From: Candidatus Woesearchaeota archaeon
GTDB lineage: Archaea; Nanobdellota; Nanobdellia; Woesearchaeales; JACPIF01
DNA length: 64,000 nt
Direction: 5' to 3'
NCBI GenBank assembly: GCA_016188215.1
Contig: JACPIF010000011.1
Coordinates: 201,349-265,348, forward strand
In this document: positions 1-7,699 of the stretch, piece by piece
How positions within the stretch are numbered: the first letter of the stretch is position 1
How the letters are laid out: each line of letters opens with the position of its first letter
The notes under the pieces: model-generated
What the model was told of the DNA's origin: nothing
Databases searched by the model: none
Seen by the model: only the letters and a program-made list of their open reading frames with translations
Made by a program: the position numbers and the translations under genes

Positions 1-440
1 TCCTTAATGGTCCATACCTGCATGAAGGCAACAGTCTCCGCATCCGTTGTTGACGTGTACTCCAGCTTTTTGCCTGGATTGCCTGCTACAGTTGCATCGC
101 TGTAGCCGGCAAGCTTGTAGCCCTGAATCATCTGCCCCACTGAATCAAGCGCTAATGCAGAATATTCTTCAAGGGTATAAGGCTCGGTAAGCTGCTGGAC
201 AACCACGTTCACATTCTCTATAAACACATCTGTTCCTGTCTCTTGTCTGGCAAATACGACAATTGCCGGAGCTATACCCTCCTCAACCTTTATCCAATCT
301 GAAGGGTACTGTAGCTCAATGCCATATTGTGCATTAAAGTATTTAAGTGAATTCTTGTCTGCTTGCGCAGGCTCCTGGGCGCACCCAATAAGTACAAGAA
401 GAATAGCCAATGGCACGATATATTTGAGGTTCATGTGCAT
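1..440 (-). CDS. Exported lipoprotein with PsbP/DUF1795-like domain (3' end outside window)
   Basis: The reverse strand is open from an ATG at 440 (a second ATG is at 434) to the left edge, so the C-terminus is missing. The product begins with a hydrophobic signal sequence ending in a lipobox, LIGC, so it is probably lipid-anchored outside the membrane. The mature part (YGIELQYPSDWIKVEEG, then a stretch of beta strands) resembles the PsbP/DUF1795 fold found in many archaeal and bacterial surface lipoproteins. A TATA-like box at 461-470 lies about 26 bp before the ATG at 440, which fits a leaderless transcript and favours that start. The family is a recognition from pattern; the substrate or partner is unknown. 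Confidence 0.75.
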   Translation of the reverse strand, partial: MHMNLKYIVPLAILLVLIGCAQEPAQADKNSLKYFNAQYGIELQYPSDWIKVEEGIAPAIVVFARQETGTDVFIENVNVVVQQLTEPYTLEEYSALALDSVGQMIQGYKLAGYSDATVAGNPGKKLEYTSTTDAETVAFMQVWTIK

Positions 441-460
441 CCTATATTCCCGGCAAGCGG

Positions 461-470
461 GTATAAATAC
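461..470 (-). promoter_or_regulatory. TATA box of the lipoprotein gene
   Basis: On the minus strand this reads GTATTTATAC and is centred about 26 bp before the ATG at 440. That is the archaeal TATA-to-start distance for a leaderless mRNA. Confidence 0.55.
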
Positions 471-541
471 CTTTTGGTTTGCGAGTATTCCAGGCTGCTC
501 ACCAAAAATCTTATAAATGCCCGTCTAATCTAATCGATTAA

Positions 542-732
542 GGGCCCGTGGCTCAGCCTGACTAGAGCGCTCGACTGATAGGTATCGAGACTAACGTCTC
601 GGGACCTCTCGGAACGCAAGTTCCGAAAGGTTAAGCATCTCTCAGCTTTTCGGAGGTGAGGGTGTAGAGAGCGATGCTCTCTGGCTTGACTCACAAATCG
701 AGAGATCCGCGGTTTAAATCCGCGCGGGCCCA
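542..732 (+). tRNA. tRNA-Ile(GAT) with intron
   Basis: The acceptor stem GGGCCCG (542-548) pairs perfectly with CGGGCCC (725-731), with discriminator A732 and no encoded CCA. D stem GCTC/GAGC, anticodon stem CTCGA/TCGAG and T stem CGCGG/CCGCG are all intact. The anticodon loop is CTGATA plus A697, giving anticodon GAT. The gene is interrupted after position 37, the usual archaeal site, by a 116-nt intron. Removing it leaves a 75-nt tRNA close to the standard archaeal tRNA-Ile(GAT). Confidence 0.95.
581..696 (+). other. tRNA-Ile intron, unusually long and hairpin-rich
   Basis: This 116-nt insertion sits between tRNA positions 37 and 38. It is long for an archaeal tRNA intron and carries no open reading frame. 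It contains at least three perfect hairpins: CGAGAC/GTCTCG with loop TAAC, CGGAAC/GTTCCG with loop GCAA, and AGAGAGC/GCTCTCT with loop GAT. This style of short palindromes matches the hairpin-rich spacers elsewhere in the window. Exact splice sites (bulge-helix-bulge) were not folded by program. Confidence 0.85.
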
Positions 733-781
733 TTCATTTTTACAAAAAATATTTAAAACAAGTCCACAAATAGTTATAACT

Positions 782-1189
782 ATGGAAGCATCAGTTGAAC
801 ACCTCTTCAGTTATGCAAAAATATCAACAGAAAAATTTATTAAGAATTATTGGGATGTCGGCGCTACTGGACTGATTGCAGCAACGGCAGCATACTATCT
901 TGATAGAACAACAGCCTTAATTATTGCAGATTTAGCTCTTATGAGTGGTGGGTTAGGAGCCATGACTTGGGCTGGCTATAAATCAAACGCTATTAGGGTT
1001 TTTCAGGATTCTTGTGGTTATGTGATAGGGACATATTTAAGCCAATTTGCACAAGGACAATTTCCTAGAGGCTTTCTTTCCGAATTTCAATGGGGAGAAT
1101 TTCTCTTTTCTATTGCAGCATTGGCAATGGCATCATACGGAAGGGAAACAAATAATGCAAATAGTAATCAACTAGAAAATTTGGTTTAG
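782..1189 (+). CDS. Hypothetical small membrane protein
   Basis: A 135-residue protein with no recognised family. The frame stays open upstream into the tRNA, but the ATG at 782 is chosen because the tRNA ends at 732 and an AT-rich TATA-like stretch (about 748-757) precedes it. Hydrophobic stretches near residues 22-45, 75-88 and 103-118 suggest two or three membrane-associated helices, with a polar Asn-rich tail. It converges on the minus-strand wHTH gene with two bases between stops. Confidence 0.6.
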   Translation: MEASVEHLFSYAKISTEKFIKNYWDVGATGLIAATAAYYLDRTTALIIADLALMSGGLGAMTWAGYKSNAIRVFQDSCGYVIGTYLSQFAQGQFPRGFLSEFQWGEFLFSIAALAMASYGRETNNANSNQLENLV

Positions 1190-1191
1190 CT

Positions 1192-1746
1192 TCACTCTTC
1201 CTTGTTCTGCGCCAAAAAGCCCTTGATATGCTCAAGCTGCTTCTTCATCTCTTCTACAGTCATCTTCCGCTCAGGCTGCACCAGTATTTTCATGTTTGGA
1301 TGCAGCGCCCAGTATGCCTTCGCCCTTTTATTCCTGGGATCCCGCTTCACTATATAGCCTGCATCTTTCAGGTTTTCAAGGATTCTGGTGATAGTCCTGT
1401 TTGTAGGCACTGAGATGTGCATCTTCCTGACAAACTTTGCCTTTATCTCGCATGCCCGCTTGACATGCGGGATCTCATCAAGTGTAACGCTGCGCTGCAG
1501 CCCGAATTCGTCAGCAAGCAGCTCTGACAGTTTCCCTTTTTTCTCTGCAAGCCCCCGCTCCCTTCCTATCATTTCATTGATGTAAAGGTCATAAACTTCA
1601 AGCGCCGTAAGCGCATTATCAGATTTCTTGAGAATATCAAACACGATCCGCTCGTCAAAGGTTAGCATGGACAGGATCGCATGGAGTTCTTCCTGCTTGA
1701 ATGCCCGGGAGCTGATATTAAGATTTGCTAAGATTTGTTCGTCCAC
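1192..1746 (-). CDS. Winged-helix DNA-binding protein
   Basis: A 184-residue protein. The first half is helical (SMLTFDERIVFDILKKSDNA), typical of a helix-turn-helix entry. Around residues 95-150 a second segment (VPTNRTITRILENLKDAGYI then VKRDPRNKRAKAYWAL) has the recognition helix and basic beta wing of a winged-helix domain. The C-terminal 30 residues form a charged helix (MKKQLEHIKGFLAQNKEE). It is probably a transcription regulator; the targets are unknown. It is transcribed alone, divergently from the methyltransferase at 1916, across a 169-bp AT-rich spacer. Confidence 0.7.
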   Translation of the reverse strand: MDEQILANLNISSRAFKQEELHAILSMLTFDERIVFDILKKSDNALTALEVYDLYINEMIGRERGLAEKKGKLSELLADEFGLQRSVTLDEIPHVKRACEIKAKFVRKMHISVPTNRTITRILENLKDAGYIVKRDPRNKRAKAYWALHPNMKILVQPERKMTVEEMKKQLEHIKGFLAQNKEE

Positions 1747-1915
1747 CCTCTTTACCTCTGAATTTTATAAAGAGGTTCCAAAAACAAAGTTTTTGATACC
1801 CCTTATTTCGAATGAGTTTTTATTAAACCAGCTAGTATTTAAATCTATCTGAGGTGTACTGATAAATGAATATTTTTCATAATATTTATAATATATGTGG
1901 CAGTAACAACTAAAA

Positions 1916-2539
1916 ATGAATTACAAAAAGATTACTATTAGAAGTTACGATAAGACAGTAAAGGATTACACAAAGAATGTGAGAAACCTGCATCCAAAAA
2001 GAGAGGCTACCGCATTCCTCTCCCTGCTTAAAAGAAATTCACTTATTCTGGACCTAGGATGCGGCCCAGGTAGAGACGCTAAAATCTTTTCTGATAAAGG
2101 GTTAAAAGTGGTAGGTGTAGATTTGTCAAAAAACATGATTTTAGCTGCTAAGAAAAACGCTCCGCGTGCAAGATTTAAAGTCATGGACTTAACAGACTTA
2201 AAGCTTAGAGATAAGTCCTTTGATGGTATTTGGGCCCACATGAGTTTTTTGCATTTGTCAAAAAAAGATCTACTAATGGCTCTTAAAGAGGCATATCGGG
2301 TATTGAAAAGAGGAGGTATACTATACCTATCCGTAAAGCAGGGTTCAGGACAGAAATTTCTACCTGATTCACGGTACAAAGAAAACATTAAAAAATTCTG
2401 GGTCTTCTATCAAAAAGATGAAATTGAGCAAATGCTCGTTAAATCCGGTTTTAGAATTATGCAAAGCTATGTAAAAACTCCAAAAGATTCCTATTCAAAT
2501 GCTCCTAAAATATTTATTTTCTGCCAAAAAGAAAAATAG
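1916..2539 (+). CDS. Class I SAM-dependent methyltransferase
   Basis: A 207-residue Rossmann-fold methyltransferase. Motif I is ILDLGCGPGRDAKIF (about residues 43-57), the acidic end of beta 2 is VVGVDLSKNMI, motif III is FKVMDLTDLKLRDKSFDGIW, and the motif V region is LKEAYRVLKRGGILYLSVK. This is the Methyltransf_11/25 layout used on small molecules and sometimes rRNA or tRNA. The substrate cannot be told from sequence. Its low GC and lysine-rich composition differ from the more GC-rich neighbours, a mild hint of separate origin. It converges on the ferredoxin-like gene with no gap. Confidence 0.85.
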   Translation: MNYKKITIRSYDKTVKDYTKNVRNLHPKREATAFLSLLKRNSLILDLGCGPGRDAKIFSDKGLKVVGVDLSKNMILAAKKNAPRARFKVMDLTDLKLRDKSFDGIWAHMSFLHLSKKDLLMALKEAYRVLKRGGILYLSVKQGSGQKFLPDSRYKENIKKFWVFYQKDEIEQMLVKSGFRIMQSYVKTPKDSYSNAPKIFIFCQKEK

Positions 2540-2827
2540 TTAGTTTTTTAGGATAACACCCTTTATAGACGCAAGCTCTTCCTTCTTCACCCTCAGGAAC
2601 CATCTCCTTTCAGGATACACCACGACCGTGGTCCCTTCTCCATTGCAGAAGCCCAGGCATCCTGTTTTTGTGACCCATATTCTTCCTGCCAGCCCGTTAT
2701 CCTTAACAAATTTCTTAAGCTCAAAAAAGATGGTTTCCCCGTCAACCTTTGCACAGCACTCGCGTTCTTCGCGGAAATTGGTGCAAACCAGGACATGCTT
2801 GGCATAGTTAGGCAAGATCTCTTCCAT
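2540..2827 (-). CDS. Thioredoxin-like [2Fe-2S] ferredoxin
   Basis: A 95-residue protein of the (2Fe-2S) ferredoxin family with a thioredoxin-like fold, related to the NuoE C-terminal domain. Four cluster ligands are visible: C15, C24 (C25 adjacent), C57 and C61, in the pattern C-x8-C...C-x3-C (TKTGCLGFCNGEGTTV). The length is normal for the family. It should act as a small soluble electron carrier; no partner oxidoreductase lies next to it. It ends where the methyltransferase ends, on the opposite strand. Confidence 0.85.
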   Translation of the reverse strand: MEEILPNYAKHVLVCTNFREERECCAKVDGETIFFELKKFVKDNGLAGRIWVTKTGCLGFCNGEGTTVVVYPERRWFLRVKKEELASIKGVILKN

Positions 2828-2859
2828 ACGTTATAGGATAACCATCATAATAAAAGCTT

Positions 2860-3447
2860 TTAGGCTATTGGTATGTGCTGCGCTATATAGAATATTACGA
2901 AGAGGCCGGCAGCATTAAGGAAGAATGAGAGGAGCGCGAAAGCCTTCTCGTGTATCCTGGTGAATGCCGCAAGCAATGCCACGCCTATCTCATCTGGCAG
3001 TGGCGATGCAATAAAGATGCAGGCAACTAAGATGCTCAACTGCTTCCGCAGGCTATATGGAAGCCGCTTGAACTGCGCTAATATCCAGAAAAGCGGCTGC
3101 CTGCCTGCCAAATGATTGATTTCACTCAGCAGCGCAAGCTTAACGAATTCAAATATGAACATGTCAGCAAGGAGGGCACCTGTAGCAGCCACTACGGTTG
3201 CTGCATATATGTTTACCTCAGATCCGGCCAGCAGGAAAAAGGCAACGGCAATAGGTGCAGTAAAGCTGAAAACGCTCAGCAAGCCTGCAATAAACACTCC
3301 AGGATAATTAAGCCCGTGCAGTGAACGCACCAGGATATGGAAATGCTGGTTTTTGAACATGATATATGCCAGAATAAAGGAAAGCGCAACAGCAGTCAGC
3401 CGCGGGTATTCATAATTCCGGATGAACTCAAGGGTCCTGCGGTACAT
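2860..3447 (-). CDS. Multi-pass membrane protein, unknown function
   Basis: A 195-residue protein with about five hydrophobic segments (near residues 15-32, 46-75, 78-100, 135-155 and 170-192), the third carrying an acidic motif (ALLADMFIFEF) and a later loop with SPLPDEIG. The SPLPDE loop and Gly/Ala-rich helices recall small VTT/DedA-like or SNARE-associated membrane families, but I cannot assign one. It is monocistronic, with tRNA-Asn upstream on the same strand. Confidence 0.65.
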   Translation of the reverse strand: MYRRTLEFIRNYEYPRLTAVALSFILAYIMFKNQHFHILVRSLHGLNYPGVFIAGLLSVFSFTAPIAVAFFLLAGSEVNIYAATVVAATGALLADMFIFEFVKLALLSEINHLAGRQPLFWILAQFKRLPYSLRKQLSILVACIFIASPLPDEIGVALLAAFTRIHEKAFALLSFFLNAAGLFVIFYIAQHIPIA

Positions 3448-3495
3448 GCTGAAATACTGAAACCAGTGTTATATAAAAGTATGCAAAGAAAAAAG

Positions 3496-3601
3496 CGCCC
3501 CGGACCAGACTCGAACTGGTGACCTTATGATCTCCATCGTGAGATAACAGTCATACGCTCTCTACAGCCTTGTTTCCAGGTACCTGCTGAGCTACCGGGG
3601 C
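3496..3601 (-). tRNA. tRNA-Asn(GTT) with two insertions (D arm and anticodon loop)
   Basis: On the minus strand, acceptor GCCCCGG (3601-3595) pairs with CCGGGGC (3503-3497), with discriminator G at 3496. T arm ACCAG/CTGGT with TTCGAGT loop and anticodon stem TATGA/TCATA are intact. The loop CTGTTA+A gives anticodon GTT. A 13-nt insertion (3544-3532) follows position 37, the canonical intron site. A second 20-nt insertion (about 3580-3561) lies between the D loop and the 3' D stem GAGC. Removing both gives a normal 73-nt tRNA-Asn. The D-arm insertion is a non-canonical archaeal intron or an expanded D loop. Confidence 0.9.
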
Positions 3602-3698
3602 AAACTGTCTCGGTAGATTGATAGTTTCTTTATAAACATTTCTCTATCCGAAGTGCCAAAGAAAACATTTTTAAAACCATCATAGTTCCCATATTATA

Positions 3699-4271
3699 AT
3701 GGTTGAGCATGAAATTAAAGAGAGGCTGATATTTCTTAGGACGTTTCTTAAGAATCCAAAAGAGGTCGGCAGCATCACGCCCAGCTCGCGGTTCCTGCAG
3801 GAGAGCATGCTCAGGCATGTGGACTTCAGGAAGGCAAGGCATATCGTTGAATACGGCGCAGGCACCGGCATCCTCACCAGGGAGATTCTGAAGCATGCGC
3901 GCCCTGATGCGCGCATTCTATGCTTTGAGACGAACAGGAAATTCTGCCGCTACCTGAAAAATCATTTCAATGACATGCGGCTTACCATTATCAATGACAG
4001 CGCTGAGAATATCAGCCAGCACCTTCATCGCCATAATATGCTGAGCATTGACTATGCGCTTTCCTCGCTTCCTTTCTCAAACCTGGCCGAATCAGAAAAG
4101 GCAAGGATTATGCAGGGCACGCGTGCAGCCCTTGCCCGCTCAGGCTCGTTTATTCTCTACAAGTATACTGTAAATTTCAGGCAGTACCTGAAGTACTATT
4201 TCAGGAGGATATCCAGGATCTTCGTGCCGTTGAACCTCCCACCTACCTTTGTCTATATCTGCCAGAAATAG
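3699..4271 (+). CDS. PmtA-like SAM methyltransferase
   Basis: A 190-residue class I methyltransferase. The start FLRTFLKNPKEVGSITPSSR is the typical N-terminus of the PmtA/phospholipid N-methyltransferase and KsgA-like group. Motif I is VEYGAGTGILTREIL, followed by ILCFETNRKFCRYL. The place of the catalytic loop reads SSLPFSNL, as in PmtA-type enzymes, rather than the NPPY of DNA methylases. PmtA enzymes methylate phosphatidylethanolamine; whether this one acts on archaetidylethanolamine (the archaetidylserine pathway is encoded at 10440) is inference. It ends exactly where the pilin-like gene ends on the other strand. Confidence 0.75.
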   Translation: MVEHEIKERLIFLRTFLKNPKEVGSITPSSRFLQESMLRHVDFRKARHIVEYGAGTGILTREILKHARPDARILCFETNRKFCRYLKNHFNDMRLTIINDSAENISQHLHRHNMLSIDYALSSLPFSNLAESEKARIMQGTRAALARSGSFILYKYTVNFRQYLKYYFRRISRIFVPLNLPPTFVYICQK

Positions 4272-4703
4272 TTACTGCACGCTTGAGATCGCGCTGTTGC
4301 TGTAGCACTTCCCTGGATTTCCCGCCGTTCCCTTGATGCCTGCAAACGATCCGGAAGGTATCCTGTGCCAGCACGTGAACCCAGTGATGCATTCGCCGTC
4401 TGATGTGCAGAATGATGGCCCTGCCCCTGCCTCAACCGCCAGCAGCTCCTGCTCCTGCTGCAAATACTCCTCTCTGGTTATCCTGCCGGTGATATACTGC
4501 AGCTGCACGCTCTTGAGCGGGTCATCCAGCTGCTCAATCCCTATGATTATTGCGCCCTTGAACACGTCAAGCTGGCCTGTCTTCTGCTCCTGCACTTTTT
4601 CTATGTAATTCTTGCCCCAGGTCATCGTAACAGCCCCAACGACCAGCGCGAACGCTACCAGGAGCAATGTCGCCACCAGGGGTGATACGCCGAATTTGTT
4701 CAT
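4272..4703 (-). CDS. Archaeal type IV pilin-like protein with SHOCT-like motif
   Basis: A 143-residue secreted or surface protein. The N-terminus KFGVSPLVATLLLVAFALVV is a class III (type IV pilin/archaellin-type) signal with a conserved hydrophobic helix. Residues about 65-85 (LQYITGRITREEYLQ) match the SHOCT pattern, in which a short helix pair follows a region of other origin. The C-terminal part has four cysteines (C98, C104, C110, C132) that could form disulfides outside the cell. It follows the two small membrane proteins at 4707-5341 on the same strand. Whether it assembles into a pilus is unknown. Confidence 0.7.
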   Translation of the reverse strand: MNKFGVSPLVATLLLVAFALVVGAVTMTWGKNYIEKVQEQKTGQLDVFKGAIIIGIEQLDDPLKSVQLQYITGRITREEYLQQEQELLAVEAGAGPSFCTSDGECITGFTCWHRIPSGSFAGIKGTAGNPGKCYSNSAISSVQ

Positions 4704-4706
4704 AGT

Positions 4707-5030
4707 TCAAAACTTGTTATATTTTGTATATGCCCGCTGCAGGAGCAGCATGTAAATGAAGCACGCTATGATAAGCGTCTCAAGGAAAGGATACACTATA
4801 TCGCTGACCGCAACTCCGCTCGCATCCGCTATAGTCAGCAACTCCTCCGCAATATAGATGAGCAGCGCATAGAACAGCCATTTCCACGGCTCAAGGTATA
4901 CCTTCCGGTTGGGCGTGAGGAACAGCTTGACAAAGAGGATAAGGACTATAACCACGAGCACAAGGTTATAGAACGGCGCCATATACCCTGCGCATTCTGC
5001 ATATAGGCTTTGGAATGGGAGTGTTGTCAT
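4707..5030 (-). CDS. Small membrane protein, paralogue of its upstream neighbour
   Basis: A 107-residue protein with three predicted membrane helices (residues about 20-40, 50-65 and 80-100). Layout and length match the gene just upstream (5027-5341), with which it overlaps by four bases (ATGA), so the two are probably co-translated and derived by duplication. The order small membrane protein, small membrane protein, pilin-like protein suggests a surface-structure operon. No family assigned. Confidence 0.6.
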   Translation of the reverse strand: MTTLPFQSLYAECAGYMAPFYNLVLVVIVLILFVKLFLTPNRKVYLEPWKWLFYALLIYIAEELLTIADASGVAVSDIVYPFLETLIIACFIYMLLLQRAYTKYNKF

Positions 5031-5341
5031 TGTTTTGTCGTGTGGTGTATGTGCAGCTGCAGTGCCAGCGCATAGATCAGCAGTCCGAGAATTATGGAGG
5101 GGACTATGTGCGTGAGGAACGGCGATGTAAAAGCGTCAAAAGCCCGCAGGGCTCCCAGCACTTCCTGCAGCACGAAGAACACGAGCGCAACCGCAAGTAT
5201 CTTCCATGCCCTCAGCTCCTTCCTTCGGTGGGAAACTCTAATAAGGGAAATTGCAATAGCGCCTGCAACAAATGCAAGTACTACATTTGAAATCTTCAGA
5301 ATGCCCTCAAAGTATTCTACCATGTGCACCTCTTTGGTCAT
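5027..5341 (-). CDS. Small membrane protein, first gene of pilin-like operon
   Basis: A 104-residue protein with three hydrophobic helices (about 15-33, 45-62 and 75-95) and a basic loop SHRRKELRAWK after the first. The second ATG (codon 7) would also be possible. It overlaps the next gene by four bases and resembles it in helix spacing and in the motif L-x3-LGALRAFDAF versus LLTIADASG. Function unknown. Confidence 0.55.
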   Translation of the reverse strand: MTKEVHMVEYFEGILKISNVVLAFVAGAIAISLIRVSHRRKELRAWKILAVALVFFVLQEVLGALRAFDAFTSPFLTHIVPSIILGLLIYALALQLHIHHTTKQ

Positions 5342-5373
5342 TAATCCATATTTGGACTATAAAAAGATTGTCA

Positions 5374-5826
5374 TTACTGTATCTGCTTTTCAAGTAAGAT
5401 TCTATTATCTTCAATAGCTAGAAAAGGAATAATCTCAATAAAGTTAAAGCCGTGCTTAATGAGATATGTAAGCATTTCCCTTCTGGTATTTCTTGTCTTA
5501 ATCTTTAGCGAGGAATATCCTCTACTTTTAGCTATTTTTTCAAGATATTCCATCATTTTTGTAAGAACACCTTTCTGCCTGTGTTTAGGAATAACCCCAA
5601 CCATCCAGCAATAAAATGAGCCATCAGCGAGTTTGTTGTATGCTACCAAATAACCAGCCTGCTCTTTGCCGGCATTTGCTACAATAATTAGACAATCTTT
5701 GCCTTTACAGCGCTCCTCAAAATATTCTTTAGTATATTTTGGCTCATTAAATTCAGGAATATCTTTATGAACTGAGAGAGCTTCATCAATAATTGTTTCC
5801 CTTATTGTAACTGGTTTATTTGTCAT
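5374..5826 (-). CDS. GNAT family N-acetyltransferase
   Basis: A 150-residue GNAT-fold protein, normal for the family. The acetyl-CoA binding motif A is visible as VGVIPKHRQKGVLTKMM (about residues 75-91, an R/Q-x-x-G-x-G/A type loop with V in the last position), followed by KSRGYSSLKIKTRNTRREML and GFNFIEI for motif B. It transfers an acetyl group from acetyl-CoA to an amine; the acceptor is unknown. It abuts the exported protein gene at 5827 with no gap. Confidence 0.8.
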   Translation of the reverse strand: MTNKPVTIRETIIDEALSVHKDIPEFNEPKYTKEYFEERCKGKDCLIIVANAGKEQAGYLVAYNKLADGSFYCWMVGVIPKHRQKGVLTKMMEYLEKIAKSRGYSSLKIKTRNTRREMLTYLIKHGFNFIEIIPFLAIEDNRILLEKQIQ

Positions 5827-6378
5827 TTAGTATTGCCCCGGCGGCATTTGGTAGGGGTTCTCCTGCCTTCCTGTATTTGGCGGCTCTTCCTCGTTGAATC
5901 GTTTCCTTACGAACATGTAGCCTATGAACAGCACCCCTCCTGCTGCCAGCCATAGCCCCATGCGCACCAATCTTCTGGTAAGCGATTCCGGGCTTAAGGG
6001 CGTGACATATGATGTCTCCCCGTCTTGTATGCGCAGGCTTGCCTTTTCATGGAATGGCACTACAAGTACAAAATCCGTCTCATTCAGTTTGATTACGCTG
6101 CCTTTCATTTTGCCGCCCTGCGCAGTATCAGTGAACAGCAGCAAAGGGACCTCAAAGTTAAAGCCGTAGATCACTTTACTCTGCTCAGAGATGAGCTCTG
6201 CCTTGAGGCTGCCTTGCTGCATCTTCCTGTCAGGGGCGTAGCCGTCCTTTACCTGCACTTCCCTGACTGTAAACCCCTCGCTGTCATAGTGCAGCAGCAC
6301 AACATACACTTTTTCTTCTGCAGCGCCTGAAAGCAATGCAAGCATTGCTGTAAAGATGAGGATTGCGCCTAGTCTCAT
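5827..6378 (-). CDS. Exported protein with C-terminal membrane anchor
   Basis: A 183-residue protein. An N-terminal signal peptide (about residues 1-19) is followed by an extracytoplasmic beta-rich domain, one membrane helix at about 139-157 (LWLAAGGVLFIGYMFV) and a short Pro/Gln-rich cytoplasmic tail. It overlaps the metallopeptidase gene at 6375 by four bases (ATGA), so the two are probably co-translated and may work together at the cell surface. No family recognised. Confidence 0.65.
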   Translation of the reverse strand: MRLGAILIFTAMLALLSGAAEEKVYVVLLHYDSEGFTVREVQVKDGYAPDRKMQQGSLKAELISEQSKVIYGFNFEVPLLLFTDTAQGGKMKGSVIKLNETDFVLVVPFHEKASLRIQDGETSYVTPLSPESLTRRLVRMGLWLAAGGVLFIGYMFVRKRFNEEEPPNTGRQENPYQMPPGQY

Positions 6379-7523
6379 CCGTACACCTCAATCCCGCCTT
6401 CTAATACTTCTTCATTCACCGGCCCGAACTGCTGTGACCGCGAGTAATCCCGCATAATTGAAGTATCCACGCTCCTGAAGAAGCTTGATGTTGTGCAGCC
6501 GGGAAAGCAGCCTGCCCCTGCCACGCTTACCCATTTCCTGCATTTGTTGTCGTCGCAGTTAGGGCTTCCCTTTGCGTCAAACCCTGCATAAAAATCATCA
6601 TCTATGTATTCGTCTGCAAGCTTCCCGAATATATGGGCAAACTCGTGTATCGCGACAAACTCATCATCAGCCGTGTTTACGTACGCCACGTTTCCAAGCG
6701 AGCTGGAGCGCAGCGGCTTCGCTATGTCCACAGCCTTGTTCCTGTTATGCAGCACAATGATATAGTCATGCGGGCAGTTTATTGCATGCTGCTGCACCAG
6801 GAACTCGTCGCAGATGATGTATGCGTCAGTAGTGCATCCAAGCGCCGCCTCCTTGTCCACCCTGTAGAAATTCAGTTTTCCAATGTTGCCTTTGAACGGC
6901 TCAGTTGCAAGGAATGCGTTCAGCACATACCTGTTAACATCATCAGCAAATTTCTCCCCGCTATACCCGTCTGCGAGGAACACAATATCCAGCTTGTAGT
7001 TGGGGTCTCCTGAATAATAGACAGTAGTGCAGTCAATCGCCGCATCCTTTTCATCAATAGGCTTCACCACGGCCTTGCTCCCTGTGCTTTCCAGCCGCAT
7101 AGTTATCTTCCCGTTGCGCGCCTTTATGCACTCAGGATTTTTCTGCACTTCAAGGCTTGAGAGCTGCAGCGGATATATTTTATCGCCCTGGAACAATACC
7201 CCATTGCTGCTTTTCAGGTTTTCAGCGACTCCATCCAGCTTGAGGCTGCTGTACTGGTCAAATTCCGCATCATGGCTGAAGAAGCACACTTGCTCAATAT
7301 CAGCAGGCACCGCAAGCAATACCTCCTGCACGCTCCCTGCGCTTTTCTTTGCAGTCTCCAGCAGCTTCTTGTCAAGGCTTGCCTCAAAATTCTTCCTGAG
7401 CCCCTGTTCTGAGACCGAGCCGACGCCAAACACAAGATAGTACCCTACTCCAAGGATGGCAATGCCCACTGCCGCGACTAGTATAATCAGCACCGGCATG
7501 CTCAGCAACTGCGCTTGTTTCAC
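6375..7523 (-). CDS. Membrane-anchored M64-like zinc metallopeptidase
   Basis: A 382-residue protein. Residues about 10-33 form a membrane anchor or uncleaved signal. The domain from about 175 has the M64 (IgA peptidase) signature: KLDIVFLADGYSGEKF near 177, an F-x-R-V strand near 219 and the zinc motif HEFAH (293-297) followed by GKLADEY, the expected third ligand or acidic residue around 304-305. The C-terminal region is Cys-containing and probably disulfide-bonded. It should be a secreted or surface protease; the target is unknown. It is the first gene of a two-gene operon with the exported protein at 5827. Confidence 0.85.
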   Translation of the reverse strand: MKQAQLLSMPVLIILVAAVGIAILGVGYYLVFGVGSVSEQGLRKNFEASLDKKLLETAKKSAGSVQEVLLAVPADIEQVCFFSHDAEFDQYSSLKLDGVAENLKSSNGVLFQGDKIYPLQLSSLEVQKNPECIKARNGKITMRLESTGSKAVVKPIDEKDAAIDCTTVYYSGDPNYKLDIVFLADGYSGEKFADDVNRYVLNAFLATEPFKGNIGKLNFYRVDKEAALGCTTDAYIICDEFLVQQHAINCPHDYIIVLHNRNKAVDIAKPLRSSSLGNVAYVNTADDEFVAIHEFAHIFGKLADEYIDDDFYAGFDAKGSPNCDDNKCRKWVSVAGAGCFPGCTTSSFFRSVDTSIMRDYSRSQQFGPVNEEVLEGGIEVYG

Positions 7524-7699
7524 AGGGCAATTACTGGGACTATTCGTTTATAAAGTTTATCAAAAGTGAAAGTGCGAAGTGCGTCGCAGACTGCCGTCCA
7601 GCGTTTTGGGTGTGCGCGTTTCACAGAGCGGGGAAAACTTACAGCAATGAGACAAGCAGATGCAACAGATACAATGCTCGTTACTAATTTAGTTTTAAG

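Noticed and set aside
5094..5417. Plus-strand frames antisense to the small membrane-protein genes
   Set aside because: They are shadows of minus-strand genes with helix-coding periodicity on the other strand, no start signals.
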